DNA of 64,000 nucleotides from Hyperoodon ampullatus (Eukaryota > Chordata > Mammalia > Artiodactyla > Ziphiidae). A program made the translations under genes and the position numbers. Shown here piece after piece: positions 36,001-51,404 of the stretch. Numbering within the stretch: position 1 is the first letter of the stretch; every line of letters begins with the position of its first letter. The notes under the pieces are model-generated. The model had not been told where the DNA came from. It searched no databases and saw only the letters and a list, made by a program, of their open reading frames with translations. The stretch lies in assembly GCA_949752795.1 (NCBI GenBank), contig OX457058.1:31684587-31748586 (forward strand). Reading direction: 5' to 3'.

Positions 36001-39000
36001 GGGAAAAACAGAACTGCGATCATTAAGAAGTTCAAGAGAGCGGAGTCAACAAGTGGTTCAGACAGGAGATTCGGACTTTATGGGCCTGGGGTGGGGCCGG
36101 CATGGCTGTCTTTCTAAAGGCTCCCCCAGGGATTCCGGTGCACAAGGCTGGGGTACTCCTATTCCCGAGACACGAGGACCAATCACAACCATTTACAGCT
36201 ACACTGAGAATATTAAAAAAACTGACAAGCAACAAACTTTAAAAATTTCTACACTATTTCAAATGGATTTTGTCCTCTGTAAGTGGTTTTCAAATAAGCA
36301 TCTAAAGGAAAACCTAGTACTAAGACCCATGTTTAAAAAAAAAGATAAAATTACAAAGTAAAATAACGTCACTGAAAATGTCCATCTTCTGCTGTGAGCC
36401 TACACTGCACCTTGAGATTATGTCACCGCATCTGCAAGCAGGTGTCTGTCATGCAGTGGAGCTGCCAACACTGAGGCTACAGGTAACCTGAGGTTTTCAA
36501 TTCTTTAGTCCAGAAGTATAATCTGACATCTTGTCAATTTTATAACAAAGATGGATCTGTATTTTTGGGACATTATTTGTCCAATAATAAGCTAACTGGT
36601 GAAAACAGCATCCTCGTGGTTTCTTTCAAGTTAAAAGAGCAAAAATAGAACCATTGTTCCTGTCTGTGCCAGTGCCGCCTGCAGTGTCAGCGTGTGGAGT
36701 GTCCCGAAGCCCGCGGGTGCTGGGCATCTCCCATACTTCAGGACCCTCACAAAGTACCTGGATGACTGGCTTTTCACTCAAGTGATGCCGAACATGAAAG
36801 AAAACCTCAGAAGGCCTAAGGCCAGCTAAAAGATTCTTAGACAATTGCAAGGGACATCCTCTAGCTTCACATCTTATTTGTGGAAACAGCTTTGTCACCT
36901 ACCTGCCTGCAAAAAGGACTTCTTTAATCCAGCCAATGAATCAAGGTGTCATCCAGAAGTTCAAGAGTGGATTATTGGGCCTCTTTCACTCACAAATTAA
37001 TGAATTCTGACTGCAGTGTGTGGAAATTTCAGGCTTCTTTTGCTCTTAAAGGTGCAGTTTATGCTTCTGCAACAGCATGGAAGGATATGAAAGGATGTTA
37101 CCCTATGAGGAATCTTAACAAAACTTTGGCCAAGTGTTATGTTTATGAAGTGACTGTCAAGGAGGAGGAGTCTGAAGGATGCAATATAAAAAGTGTTCCT
37201 GAATATTTTAAGTGTTACTTATCAATAGTTATTTTCTCCACAAGCTACTTATGAGAAGATACAGAGAAGTGACTGACGGGAATAAGGAAACCAGCAGTAG
37301 GAAAGCTATGGACTGAATAAACTGTTATCAACCCAGAGATGCCCACGAGGAACGGATGAAGACAACCGTGAGAAGTAACTGAAGCAGGCATCACGTCACC
37401 AAACGCATAATGAAGTTCGCTGTACTTGCTGAACACTGTGCAGAACTCATGGGTCTGTACCCTGGACTGAATCGTTTCTACTAGGAAAAAGGTATCATCC
37501 AGAATTGGTCTTGATCATCAACAAATGCAAGTGGGAATCAAAGGCTCTCCTATGACTCTTGTGCCCCTTGAAGCTTTCATCTCAGTTACTCTCTCACAAC
37601 TCTGGGTGAGAGTCCTGTTGAGGATAACCCTGATGATCACGGTCTGCAGCCTGAAGATGCGCCATAGGAACGTTTGCCTAGCTACTAGTGCGGATCTACA
37701 ATACTTTATTTTCGGACAATAAGTGAATTTTCTTTATGTTAAGAAATAAACTTTAAAAATTAGTTGTATTGTTCAAGCCTAGGTTACAATTAGTTGCACT
37801 GTGATAAGAAAAATTAAATTATAAGTATTTCGTTATCCCATTTCTGTTATTACCATAAGATAAAAGCTATGACCTTTGCATATCATCTCTATGGTGTTTA
37901 CAAGTGTACTTATACCATATGCATCTGCAGACACTGTGTATTGTTCTTACATTTTAATGAATTTACAATACAGTGATACTGGAATATACTTTTATTATAC
38001 AGATTATTTAAATTACTATATATGTTCTGAGGTAACAAAATGTAAAGGACCAGTAAAATTAGTAATTTATAGGCTGCCCGTCCAGATCATGCTGGCTGGG
38101 GTGAACCGCCCTTTCACTATAAACGTGTAGCTGAGTCATCTCTCTCCCTTAAGGACTGGGAGAGCACATGATCCAGCAGGCAAATGGACATGTGGTCACT
38201 AACCTACGAGGGGCTAATGTCAGACATGACCTCATTGTTTTTTCTCTAGCCTTTTATGAGGTTAAAAAAAAAGAAAATTGGTTGATCAAAATTACAATTA
38301 TTTGTATATAAAAAGAATGCACAGAATTACACGATCACTTGGAATATTCCTTGGTGATGTCATCACTGACATATATGTGTACAGAACTATTCACTTTTAT
38401 AAAAACCGTTTAAAATACACTTGTCCTTTGGATGAATGCTCATCTTCCTTTCATGAATCTTATTCAGAAATATAAAATCAATATTTTGACAATCTTAATG
38501 AAGTCCACTAAAAAGTTTAGCTGTTTCAGCTTCTGCATGAAATCACACCTTGCCAAAAAAGATCATGAGTTTCAAATATCTTTTAATTTTCTGCCAGTTT
38601 TCTTAAAAGATAAGATTACTTTAACTCAAGTTACCAACTAACAGGCGGGGAGGGAGAGGTATCTTCGTTCATCATAAAATACAAGCCAGTGACTATAGGC
38701 AAAATACTTGACATGATTCTCATAAGCCTATGTTTACAGTTGCCTATAGGTTCTTCCCAGTCACTTTTTAAATGTTATCTGACAAATGTTATCTCTTTTA
38801 GTATATAGTGCTTACTTCTCTAACAGTTATGAAGCTAATAATTCTACAATCATTAAAGCTCATGTACTTGGAGGCTTCTCATAAAACATAAGAATAAAAT
38901 TTAGACAATGTAAAGTTAGTCACAATAGTTAATATTTTCATATTTACCTGAATTGTGGTATTTTTTCCCAACATATTCAAATGCAAAGAGTAGCTGGAGG

Positions 39001-42000
39001 TCTGTTGGCTGGGAATAATGAGCTATTGCAAGGCATACCTAGGAAAAATTCTACATTTAGAATTGATTTCAACACACTTAGTTAAATGAAATGTACAATA
39101 AGGCCTTGAGTGTGGGAGCGTCATCTGGGGCAGGGATTATAGGCTTATTTCCATGTTTTCCTGTTGACCTAGAGTGTGAAAGAGCTCCTTAATGCCAGGG
39201 ATTTCATTCATTGTTGTGCCCCGTGACACTGTTTAATCTTTAGTGACTACATGCTAAGTATTCCGTAAGTGTTTGCTGAGTTGAATTTTAACAGGAATGT
39301 ACTTTTATTCAGATAAACAAAACTTGAAAACTAATGAAGCATTCTCCAAAAAGGCAGTGACATATCCACTCCTAAAAAAAAGAAAAAGAGAAGTTTCATT
39401 TTTTATAGACTATAATGATTTAATACCATCAATTTGGAAGGCTTACTGCTAGGTATGAACTTTTAATGTTCTTACCTCATGCATTAAAAATCTAAACTTA
39501 ATAGAAAAGCTACAATTTTTTCTTACAAAAAATAAAAATTAGTAAGAAATCCAGAGGTAAATGGGTGGCTCAAAGAGGTACATCAAAAAAACTGTGTTTG
39601 GGCCTCCCTGGTGGCGCAGTGATTGAGAGTCCGCCTGCCAATGCAGGGGACGCGGGTTCGTGCCCCGGTCCGGGAAGATCCCACATGCCTCAGAGCGGCT
39701 GGGCCCGTAAGCCATGGCCGCTGAGCCTGCGCGTCCGGAGCCTGTGCTCCGCAACGGGAGAGGCCACAGCAGTGAAAGGCCCGCGTACTGCAAAACAAAA
39801 CCAAAAACAACAACAACAACAAAAAACTGTGTTTAAATAAAATGGTTTGAGACTATGTCTATGGTGGAAAAAGTGTGGGCTTTGGAATCCAACAGATCAG
39901 GGCTTGAATCCCAGCTCTACCAAGCACCTGACATGTAACCTGTGTGAAGTCAACTCATCTCTCGGAGCCTCGATCTGCGCACCTGTACAATGAAGATAAT
40001 ACCTAGGCTGCGGTGAGGATGAATAACCTTAGCATACACCTGGCCTTGGGAGGAGGGCCGCGTGTGGAAACATGGCTGCGATCACCCTCTACTGCTGTTG
40101 GAAAGAATGAAAGATAGTGCTCTGTGCCCATAAAGCCCTGGACTAGACCATGGGAGAAAACACTCTTAAGTGAGCAAAGAAGACAGAAGAAACTGAAGAC
40201 ATATGCAAGGAGAGAATAATAGATGTTCTTACTTCAAAAGATTAAGCATCATTTAGAAGAAAAAGCATTAAGCCAGAATGATATACTTTTAACAGTGAGC
40301 AAGCAAGAAGTTTAGTTAATTGTTAGTCCATGTCAAATTAGCGGTGTCTGGGGTGGGTTGATGCAAATTCTATTGACTGGTAAGTCTGTGTCAGCTGCTT
40401 GTTTAAAATATATTTTAAGAGTCTTCTATAGAATAAATGTTTCCTGTCTTACTAAATTAAAACATACATCTAAGTGAACAGAGTTATCATTAGTTTTAGT
40501 TTTGACTAAAAACAACAACAACAACAAAGAAAGCTCCTTGAAACTTATGTAATACCCTGTTTTTCTTAATGTCTGTGGGAGAGCTTTCTATGAGAGTCCC
40601 ACCGAGGAAATTTAGGAGACAGTGACCTACATTCCCATCTCCTACCTGCTCAACAGTCTTTAAAGCACTTCTTCCAGCAGCAAACTACTGAAATCTACAC
40701 CTTGAAAAAGTCCTCATCGCTTCCTGTTCCTCTGGGCACCATATTTAGCACTTTCCTCAAGATTCTTTTTCATTTTTGTCCCATTTTTCTACACCATCAG
40801 AGTCACAACCTTAAGCCATACTCGCCTTACGGCATCTCTGTGGGTTTCCCTACATTCTTAAAAAAAAAAACAAAACAAAAAAAACCAACAACACTTAAGG
40901 GTTCTCTTCCAAAGATCAAATTTTGACCAACAACTTTGTTCTCTGGATAATCTGCTGTGGTTCCCAGATACCTGCATACTAAATTAAACCTTCTTATTCT
41001 AGATTCTTCACCAAGCCAGCTCTCCTCTACCAGCCATCCCGTGCCCTCCCCACCACCCCTCTGCCGTCCCTGGTCTAGAAGCACATATCGTGTCGGACTC
41101 AGTCCTAGCCATCCCCTCGGCCACACTCTGCTCGAGAAACCATTCCCCGCTGCTTAGCCAACCACGCTGTCTCTGTCCTCACCAGCCTTCCCAGACCGAG
41201 CCAACTGCACAGTATTGACTGTGGAAACCCTCCCGTTCTCTCTGAATAACAATAGTTCCAATTGAAAGCATCTCTTCAGTTAACTGTGCTTATGGAGCAG
41301 TACTTTCCAGGTCTTCACCCAATAGTCATGAGAGTGGATAAAAAGGAGGACATAGGGTCCTTTGTTTTACTTCCACCACAAAGTTCAATTCCTCAAGGGC
41401 AGGCACCACGTCTCCTTCCTTCAACAGGTATTTACAGAGCCGCCACCATGTCCTAAGCCCTAGGGATGCGGGAGTGAACAAACAGACATGAACCCTGTTC
41501 TCATTAAGCTTACATTCTAGTGGGGAAGACAGACACTAAACCAGAGAAAAAGAAAAGACTACAGTAAACTAGACAATGATAAGTGCCAAAGGGGAAAATA
41601 AATCCAGCAGGGAAGAGGATGTACAGTGTCACAGTGAGGGAAGAAGAGAGCAGGTTAATAATTTAGAGAAGGAGACCAGGAGAGGTCTCTCTGCACAGAT
41701 CTGAGGAAGCCCTGAAGACCCCTGCATTTCTGCCATCTCATCAGTAGCTTTCTGAGGGGCTTTGTGCTTAATAGCTGCTGCACTAAAAATACTAGTTCAC
41801 AAAATAAGTTACTAATATAGTCAGGAAAATGCTCCAATTCAATAATACTAGATATCACTTTCTCTGAGACATTCAGAAAGCAGTCATGGGCCTTGTTTAC
41901 ACAAAAGAAATCCACACATCACTGATGATGGAATATGTTTTTTATGGCCACAAAGCCTATCTGCTAGGCAAAACCCAATGTAGCCCATTTCTAAAAAGCC

Positions 42001-45000
42001 CTTAAAATAGCACAACCTCACATTTATAAAGGTTAGGAAACAAATGAGTTTATTTAATGGCATCCACATTTAGAGAAGACTATAAATACTGTAATAATGT
42101 GAAACCAACTCAGTTTAATCACTTGCACAATGGTTGATTTTGGGGGGGAAGGGGACACAGCCTGAACTATAGCTGTTGTTTAGCAGTGTAACCACAAGTG
42201 CGTAGGACTTAGCTCAGGTAACCTCAGTACGGGGTACCTCTAGGAACCCTGACAAAGGTACACAAAACTTGTGTCATCCGGGTTGCATTCCTGTTGTCAC
42301 TGCAGGACACTCTGAGAAGATCAAGAAAGCCAGGAGTCCTCTTCCTTGAGCTTTTTCCCAGAAGTCCTCTTGAGCTTTTTCGTACACACTATTTAAAAAG
42401 TCTACACCCACATTCCTAGATTCCATCACTAAGAGTTTGACTTAAAAAAGTAGGTCTCATTTTCATGTAAAGTTATTCTAATTTTGCAATGTACTCCCTA
42501 AGTGTTAAAAAATTTCAGAAAAACTCTCTCTACATCTTTAAAAACTGCCTCTGAAATAGTTCATTTGGCCTGGCTATCAGAGAAAATGAAGAAAATCTTT
42601 ATTAAAGACATTAAATTATGGTAAATATTTAATTGGAGGAAAAAAAGTAAACTTTTTAGGTGATTTTTGGACCAAGGCTCATATTCTTGTCTGGACAGAA
42701 GCCAGAAGTACCCACGGTTGGTGGTTTCTCCTCCCAGACCAGCTGGGGGCACAGCACTGGAGAAGATTAACACACAGCCCGTGCTGGCACGTGGGCAAAC
42801 AAAACTGGTTTCCTGTATTTCTGTGGTCTGAAAGCCACCGAGGAGTAGTCTCAGATTAAAGGCAAAAATGGCAATTCAGGAAAGGCCAACTTGTTCTTTA
42901 AATAGATGAGTTGAATTTTTATTTCTAGAAAGTATGCCTGAACAAGTGGTTCAGAGCCAACTAATTTGAGAATAAAGTGGAGACAAGTGGCATATATTTC
43001 ACTTACCATCTTTTATATATATATATTCTTTTATGTAAGTGATAAATCATTAAAAACAATCTTTTGCCCCTCAGCAAAGGTTCTTCAAAAGGAAATGGTG
43101 GCTCAAAGTTGCTTTGAGGCCAGATGTCCAATTCTAGATATCCAAATTCCTTTTTTCTTTACATAGACCTTTCCCAAAAATCCTTATTTACAATCCAAGA
43201 ATAATGAGGATGAATGTCATCTAATTTTGTTATAATACTACTCAGGAAATACCAGCTAGATTACCAGAAGGCTTTAGAGCAATATTTAACAAAATGTGAA
43301 CCAATTTAGCATTCCGAGATTTCATAATTCAAATAGGAATATAACTGTTTTCAGTATTTCCAAAAATAATCAATGGTTTACCCACCAGAGAACTCTGAAC
43401 ACACATCTGGTCATTTTAAAACAATTCACAAAAATCAAAGCATTTCCAGAGAAAATTTAGCATTCAAAGTTTCCAGGAGGTAGAATCAAGCTGTAATTCC
43501 CCAATTGTTACCTAATTTTAGATGAAAACTTTCACTTGAAATAACATGGTGTGCTAGAATTTTTGTTTTTAACTCATGAAGCCATTAAGCTTTGGCAGCC
43601 ATACATGACTTAACCCTTTGTGTTTGAAAACATGTAAATCAGGGAAAAATTTCTCCATTTATATTCTTAATGCCAATGTTTCTTTTCTGTATTTCCTCCC
43701 TTATGATTGTACAAAGACAAAAAGAGTATTTCTTTTGGGTCTGAGGTAACTGCTTTTTATATTTTACAACAGTGGGGAAAGAATTTTTGCCAGAAACCTG
43801 GTCTTGGGAAAGGGCATAAAAAATTGGACCAGCCTAGCCTGTTTTGAGTAGACGGTTCAATGAGGCCCCCTATAGCACTTACCAGCAGCAACAACAGGGA
43901 AGGGATATTCTCAATTTCCACAGCACTTTTTATCTGTTTCATTCATTTGGAAGCTAATCATTTATGTGGAAACACCTTTTATGCTGCTACTTTGTACTGT
44001 TGTTTTCATTTGTTCATGCTTTATCTCCTCAACTAAACTTAGTGCACTGCCTCACACATCAAACATGACCAACAAGTACTCTAGATGGTGCAAGAATGAG
44101 CCAGATAATTATGCCTTGCAATGACTGAAATACTGTCATCTGAAAAATAGAGGAGAAAATGGGAGAGATATCAACTTTCTAAAAGAATATTGGGCCACTG
44201 TTTCAATTTCTTATTTTAAAAATACCATGTCCTAACACCATCTCCTAAGTTCCATGGTGTCCCTATTCTTGAAATGATACTCATCCTGAAGGTAACGTTT
44301 TCACAAGCAGGTTCCTGATGCTCTGATTAAATTACAACTATATCTGAGTTCAAGAAAGTAACTTGGCTAAACTATTTTATATGCAGTCTACTACCTAATT
44401 AATTCTAAAGTCTTTCTACATAAGAATAGGCATCTCAAATTAGTAAAATGCCCAAATCACAAACCGCAGAATTGAATGGCTAAAAGTAGCCTTAAAAGTT
44501 ATCTAGCTGAATTTCCCATCCTGCAGCATGAAGAAAGTAGTTATACACACTCTACCTGAAAATGTTTAGCCATAGATCCCACCACCATTCTGCTACATAA
44601 CCTAGCTGCAATGGTCAGACATTTTCAGACATTCATTTCGTGTTTGCCCTCCTATAAAGAAACTGTTGACTCTGGTTCTAAAAATAAATCTATCACCTCC
44701 TCACCAAACCATAAGAAGACAGCTGCCTTAAGATCTTTCTGACAGCCACATTTTGGTATCAACAGAAAATTTATTGCAGTAAGTCTACTGACCATGGAAA
44801 ACAAATGCACCCCTGTTTGGTGGCACAAAAGCTCCCTCATTGTTCCTCTATTCCCGATACATGAGAGCAGGCTTCTCCTGGAGATTCTGCTACTATTCTC
44901 TGCATTTGCTGAACCACAGACTGGCCTGGGGGGCTTTAGGACCACCAGCTTCACTCCTCTGCTAAACCCAGAATCTGGAATCAAAGAAGGAGGAATTTCT

Positions 45001-47121
45001 GCCCTTGAATCTTACTCCACGAGTTTGCAATAAACACTCCCCGGAAGGCAGGGGAAAAACAACCCAATTAAAAAGTCCCTAGCTTTTAGCCACCTGTGTG
45101 GAATATCAAATTAATTCATTAAAATTTCTCTAAAGCACTTTTATTAGACCCCTCCTATAACTACACATTTACCTAACCCTTATGTAACCTAAGTCTAGCT
45201 TTTAGTTTGCTGATAAAGCTCTGAGGTACTGAATTAAAAGTCTTACAAACCTCAATTACAATACATCACCATCTTTTCAATCTTTTTAACCAAGAAAAAA
45301 AATGGCTGGTAATGGTCTTAATGTAAAAGATATGCATGACAGCTTTTCATATTTTAGGAGCTGATTAAAAAACTACATATAATACTTTAAAGCAGCCATA
45401 AACTAGTCCAAGGAAACAGTTCTATTAACATTCCTGGCTTTGACTTTACATAAGGAGATATCAAATAACTTCCCCTAAAAAAAACAAAAACAAAAAACTG
45501 AGCAACTGAGAAATGAGAACTTCCATACAGAACTGCAACTGGTAAATATAGTGCAAAACCCATGATAAAACTTAACAGGATTACCTTTTTGGCACTTTCA
45601 GGACCTGATTCATCAAAGCGAAATCTCACAATTCTGAAATCTTTACAGTAAATAATTAACTCTGTTGGATTAAATTTCAGCTTCTGGTTTGGGCCCAGGA
45701 CTTTCTGCTTCCTTTTGTGGTCATTTACTAAAAAATAAAAAAATAAAAAAATTTCTTTCTTGATATTCACTCTTTAGTACACTGTAACAAATTCTTACTG
45801 AAAACAATTGGAAGGTCACCCACCACTTAGTACTGCTTCTCTAGAATCTTTCATATTTGTGTATAATTTCTAGAACTTTGGGGGATCAGTTTTAACTTTG
45901 CTTTTGACGATATTAAAGATATTTCTTTGTACAAAACCACCACATCTATATTTAATGATTAAAATTTTAATTAAAAAGAGGACAAATACTACAAAATACA
46001 AAAAGCCATATATTTTGGGACTTCCCTGGTGGCGCAGTGGTTAAGAATCTGCCTTCCAATGCAGAGGACACAGGTTCGATCCCTGGTCTGGGAAGATTCC
46101 ACATGTCATGGAGCAACTAAGCCCGTGTGCCACAACTACTGAAGCCCGTGCACCTAGAGCCTGTGCTCCGCAACAAGAGAAGCCACTGCAATGAGAAACC
46201 TGCACACCGCAACAAAGAGTAGCTAGCCCCCGCTCGCTGCAACTAGAGAAAGCCTGCACGCAGCAACAAAGACCCAATGCAGCCATAAATAAATAAATAA
46301 ATAAATATTTTTAAAAGCCATATATTTTATATCTCCATTTAAAAATAATTTATTGATTTCTTTTCCATTAATTTTCCTGGGACTCAAAAAAAAAAAGGGG
46401 GGGGGGAAGCAAAAAACCTACAGAAATAAAACTCCAGCCCAAGTGTTTGAGAGGTGTAACTCTTCAAGCAACAATTCCCGAGTAGAACCAGCTTTTAGGG
46501 GCTGAGTGAAGAATAATACATACCTGTGACTATTTGCTCAATACATGTTAAAGGGACATCATGTTCACCAAGAAGAAGGTTTCTATAATGGAATTTCTGA
46601 AATAAAAAAATACATTCATGTTAATTATTTTCCCAACAACTTCACGATGGTAATATGAGCCTTACTTTTAGGTGTGATGAGAAATTGCGACGACCATCTC
46701 TCTAAGAAGAACAAAAGCTTTTGCTTGTGCAGCTATGACAATTCTAAGGCTGTAGTTGCCACAGAACACACTTCAGTAGGAAAGTAAGGGGAGGAAGAGA
46801 GAAACACATACTGTGTTCACATTCTCTCCACCATTCTCCCCACACTTTAAACAATAAAATTAGGTCAAGTTATATACTACAATGTCATTATAACATACAG
46901 GATATGTAATATTATACTGTCAATCACTTCACAGGCAAACACTTGCATATCTAGTTCTGGTTAAACTGCCACTAAAATAATAAAAAAAAAAGGGGGCTCC
47001 AAAGTCATCAGATTTTAATGGGTAAAATCATGGCTTGATTTTCACAATGGAGATTTTAGAGCAGAAAATAACTTTTTACAGCAGAAAGTCTACTCAAAAT
47101 AAAAATCTTTAGTCAAACTAC

Positions 47122-47156
<35 letters not shown>

Positions 47157-50100
47157 TGGTATGTGGGCCTCTCACTGTTGTGGCCTCTCCCGTTGCGGAG
47201 CACAGGCTCCGGACGCGCAGGCTCAGCGGCCATAGCTCACGGGCCCAGCCGCTCCGCGGCACGTGGGATCCTCCCAGACCGGGGCACGAACCCGCGTCCC
47301 CCGCATCGGCAGGCGGACTCCCAACCTCTGCGCCACCAGGGAAGCCCCAAACTACAGCTTTTTTAAACCCATTTTTTATACACACTTTCAGACTAAGGAC
47401 ATTGTTGATGCTATTAACCTTCTGTTGGTAGGACACTGGCTTATTTTTCCTATTAGTGGTATCGGATTTAAGCTATTCCAGGTACATGGGTCTCATTTAT
47501 AGTGAAATCTGGGGCCAAAGATTGAAATAAAGCCAAAAATAAAAGGAAAAACCCAAGTTTACAGCCAAATAAACTAGTATCTCTACATACTGGGTATCTG
47601 TAAATGCCTTAAATTTAGTCTAAATATACCTACAGATTGCAATAGATTGGAATACACTTATCCATAGTTACGTGCTTCAGTCAAAAGTTTAGAGTTAACA
47701 TACAAATATTACTATTACAAATAAAGGTCTAGGGAGTAAAAGTGTATATATAACACTTTACAAATCAAAACAGAAAATAGGAGTTGAGGAAAAGTCCAGG
47801 ATTTTTAAGTTAGGCAAATGAATGACTGACTTTTTGAAAACTCAAATTATATGGAACTGTTGTTTTCCAGTAAGAAAATAAAATAGCAAGAGGGTTATTA
47901 AAGAAAAACTTTATCAATATTTTTCTTCATTCTAACTACTAGAAATTTGAAATGAGAATTTGACTTTTTTGGAAAAATACTAGTTAAAGATACTATAAAA
48001 TATGTAAAATGTGCAGCATCTATGAAATTATTTGCTATATAATTTTTTCTCTTTATGAGTAGTAAAAAAGGATATCTTTGTTTTTATAGATAGGTTAAAA
48101 GATTTAGAAGGAAATAATAACTCCTTTATTGAAAAGGATATATAACCAAAGATCACAGAGGATAAACACAGCAATGTGACTTAAAACCATCTCACTAATT
48201 ATACTCCTCAAGTCTCAACAGTCTCCTTAAACTTTATTTTGAATTTTAATATAATACATTCTCAACCTTATATTAATCACTTATTAATAATTTTATTATA
48301 ATTTTCCCATATCTGTGCTTTATATAATATTGATCATACGTACTGCTTAGAGTCAAAAGCCCTGATATGATTAAACAGCATACAAATCAAACACACCTGT
48401 AATGGCACTGGATTATCCGTAATAAAGGAAATTTTGAAGTTACTGCATATCAGTTTTCCCCACAAATCGTATTGACTTGTGTCCGATGCGATGCATTTTC
48501 TCACAAAATTGACTTCATTTACGACAATTTCTCCTTGAAAAAAAGAAACATATCATTGTGTGAGCTACAACCACACCATAAAATGTCAACAGTCGCCGTG
48601 TGACCCAGAAGGAAGATTTCATGATGATGATAAGAACAAACACTGAACCAGGACCTCACGTCAGTAACAGTCACAATGGGGCATCGTGCTCCATTTGTAA
48701 GATACAGAAACTGAGGCACAAAGAGCTTAAGGGTCTGAGATGGTTCAACCAGAAGGGCTGAGCTGGAGTCTGCATTCTTTACTATGCCATGCTGCCTCTC
48801 ATTATTTATTTACCGAAAGGCACCCTGGAGAAGAAATAAGCTGCACTGTCTCCTTCAGAGTATTACTTGATGGGATATTTGTATTTTATTAACATGTGAC
48901 TTGATCTCCCAATCGATATCTCCGATTCCTTCCTAAGACAGTTCAGTATGAGAAACAGTGCAGTATTAACCTCAAAATTAATAATGCAATCTATTTATTT
49001 TAAAATACATTCCATAAAGACAAATTGAATTTCCCTCTGCACTCACATTATAACTTAGTTGGCAATAAAACTTTAAAATATAGCTTTAGAGTTAAAAGGG
49101 AAGACTAAATAAATAAATATAAGAAACTAAAACAAAAGTTTTAATGTTCTTTGAAGAGAATAATTTTCTGCAATTGATTTAAAGCTTGGTCATCATTAGT
49201 CCTTAATTTCAAGTTCTAAAATGCAACCAGACCCAGGGACATTTTTAAGTAATCATTCTCTAGGGTCCATGGTAGTTAGGGTACTGAGCTACTTGGCTTA
49301 TTTCTGTCAGTACAAACACCTCTAACAGTGATGGACAGAACCGTTGCTGACAAGCCCCAAACACCCACCAATTCACAGAGAGCAACTAGAGTCTCAAAAC
49401 AATCCTCTCTCTTAAATAAAATGTTATAATAAATGTGAACTGCAAAAATAACTTTATTCAAAGTTCTTAAATGCATGAGTTTTAAGAACAGAACCCTAAC
49501 ATTTACTTGAGGATTCAATTCAAACGTGCTCATGTCAAATTCTCGGCTCAGACCAATGGAGTAATTGTCTCTTCTGCAGACAAGCCTCCTCCACGTGGCC
49601 GTCCGCCCTCCTCCCCACCCCCTGCACCCTGAGCCCCACCGCTGTCCTCATTCTCCCTCTCCAGCCACACTGGCCTTTTAGTCCCTCTCAGGGGCCGGAC
49701 TGCAAAGATCCATGGGGTCTTCACACATGCTGTGCCCATTGATTGCCTGGAATATGCTCTCCTTCTGCCTCAGCCCAATCGCTTTCTCAGGAATGCCTTA
49801 AAAACTCTCCGTGCCTAGATTAACTCCCTCAGTCACAGCATCATTTACCTGTAATTCCCAGCACTTACCACAGCTGCAATTATGCATACTCTACATATTT
49901 CAAAACCATTGCCTGTCTCACCCTCAGGATCACATGCCCCATGAGGGTAGAAAACGGACTGGTTTTTCTCTGATGCTGACATTTTAGTTGCAAGGCAAAG
50001 GCTCAGCATGGGGCAGGGGCCTGGTCAATGAGTGCTGAACACCCGAGTGAATGAACCACTTCACTGCTCCGGGTTCACCAGACCAGCACCACCAATGGAG

Positions 50101-51357
50101 CAGGAGCGGTTCCAGACAGACAGAAACCAGTGACGTAACACGGCCACGCGCCAAGAGGGTCAGGAGATAAGTGCTGGCGGGTAAATGCACATGAAGTCAG
50201 AAAACTGTCCCAGAGCCACCCCTGCTCGCCTACCACACGCACAGAGAGCTGCAAAATCTACCAGTGGAAAGGAAGAGATGGAGGACTTGTGGGACAGGAC
50301 ACGCGGCCACACTAGTGCCGTCAGCCACCCGTGTTTATGATGCACGTTCTTGGGCAGCACTTCTCCACCAACCCGACTCTCTTACCAAGGGCGCAAATGT
50401 AACACATCCAGTCCACAAAGGCAGCGAGAATGCGACAAAGGTAAAAGGAGGAGAAGGCATTTAATGGGTCCAGGGCTTGGCCAACCCAGATGCAGCCCCC
50501 TGGTTTTTGTAAATACAGCTTTACTGAAACCTATCCATGCTTATTCATTTGTGTACCGTCTATGACTGCTTCCAAGGGACAAAGGCAGAGCTAAGTACTT
50601 GCAACAGAGACCTCACGGCCTGAAATGTCTCAAACATTTACTGTCTGGGACTTCACAGGAAAAGCTTGCCCAGCTCTGTGCTAGAGATGGTCACTGAAGT
50701 GACAACTCTTAACATTATGTGAAACAAGCCTTGGAAGAAGCACTCAGGCACATCCTCTCAGAGGAAAGGCACTTTCCACCTGCAATGGTACGGTGCCCTC
50801 AGAGCTCGGGAGGCCTGCTCAGCAGCACTGAGGACCCACAACCGTCCCCCAGAATGTGTCTGCCACAGTCAGGCCAAAAGATTCCTTTCTCACCAGTGAG
50901 CCGCAGCACTCAGCAGAAGTGAAGTTGAAACCCAGGCCTAACTGCTCTGCTCCCCAGTCTCCATCATAAAACAGCAAAATTAAGCACAAATCCGTGAATG
51001 AACTCTGTGGGGCTAGATTAGAATCTGAGACATCGGTATAAACTCAGGTATATCTTAATATATACAAAGATAGAGAGGTAAAGAAACAAAGGGAGGTGTG
51101 TGTATACATGGCTTAGTGTGCACGTGTTTATTTTCTACTCTGTCTCCTGAAAACGCCTCCAGTAACAAACCACATTCGGCACTCAGATCTTGGTATTTAA
51201 ATACCATTCTCCAATAAAAGGAACCAGGACTCACTGGAGAAATGTTTGACTCCAGGGCTGGGGCAGAGGAAAGACATATTGAATCTGGAGCTTCTGATAG
51301 TTCCAGAATGCCAGAAAGTAGGGAAGGGAAAAAGAGAGGGGGAATGGGGGTGGGAGA

Positions 51358-51404
<47 letters not shown>

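Larger units (their letters stand above)
39039..45584 (-). other. MTMR10 intron 5
   Basis: 6.5 kb with a CHR-SINE (39600-39820), a MIR (39866-40035), an L2-like stretch (41415-41680) and otherwise AT-rich sequence from about 41700 to 45580 in which I recognise nothing. Confidence 0.6.

Noticed and set aside
46017..46090. tRNA-like A and B boxes
   Set aside because: They belong to the tRNA-derived head of the SINE, which lacks the cloverleaf pairing of a working tRNA gene.
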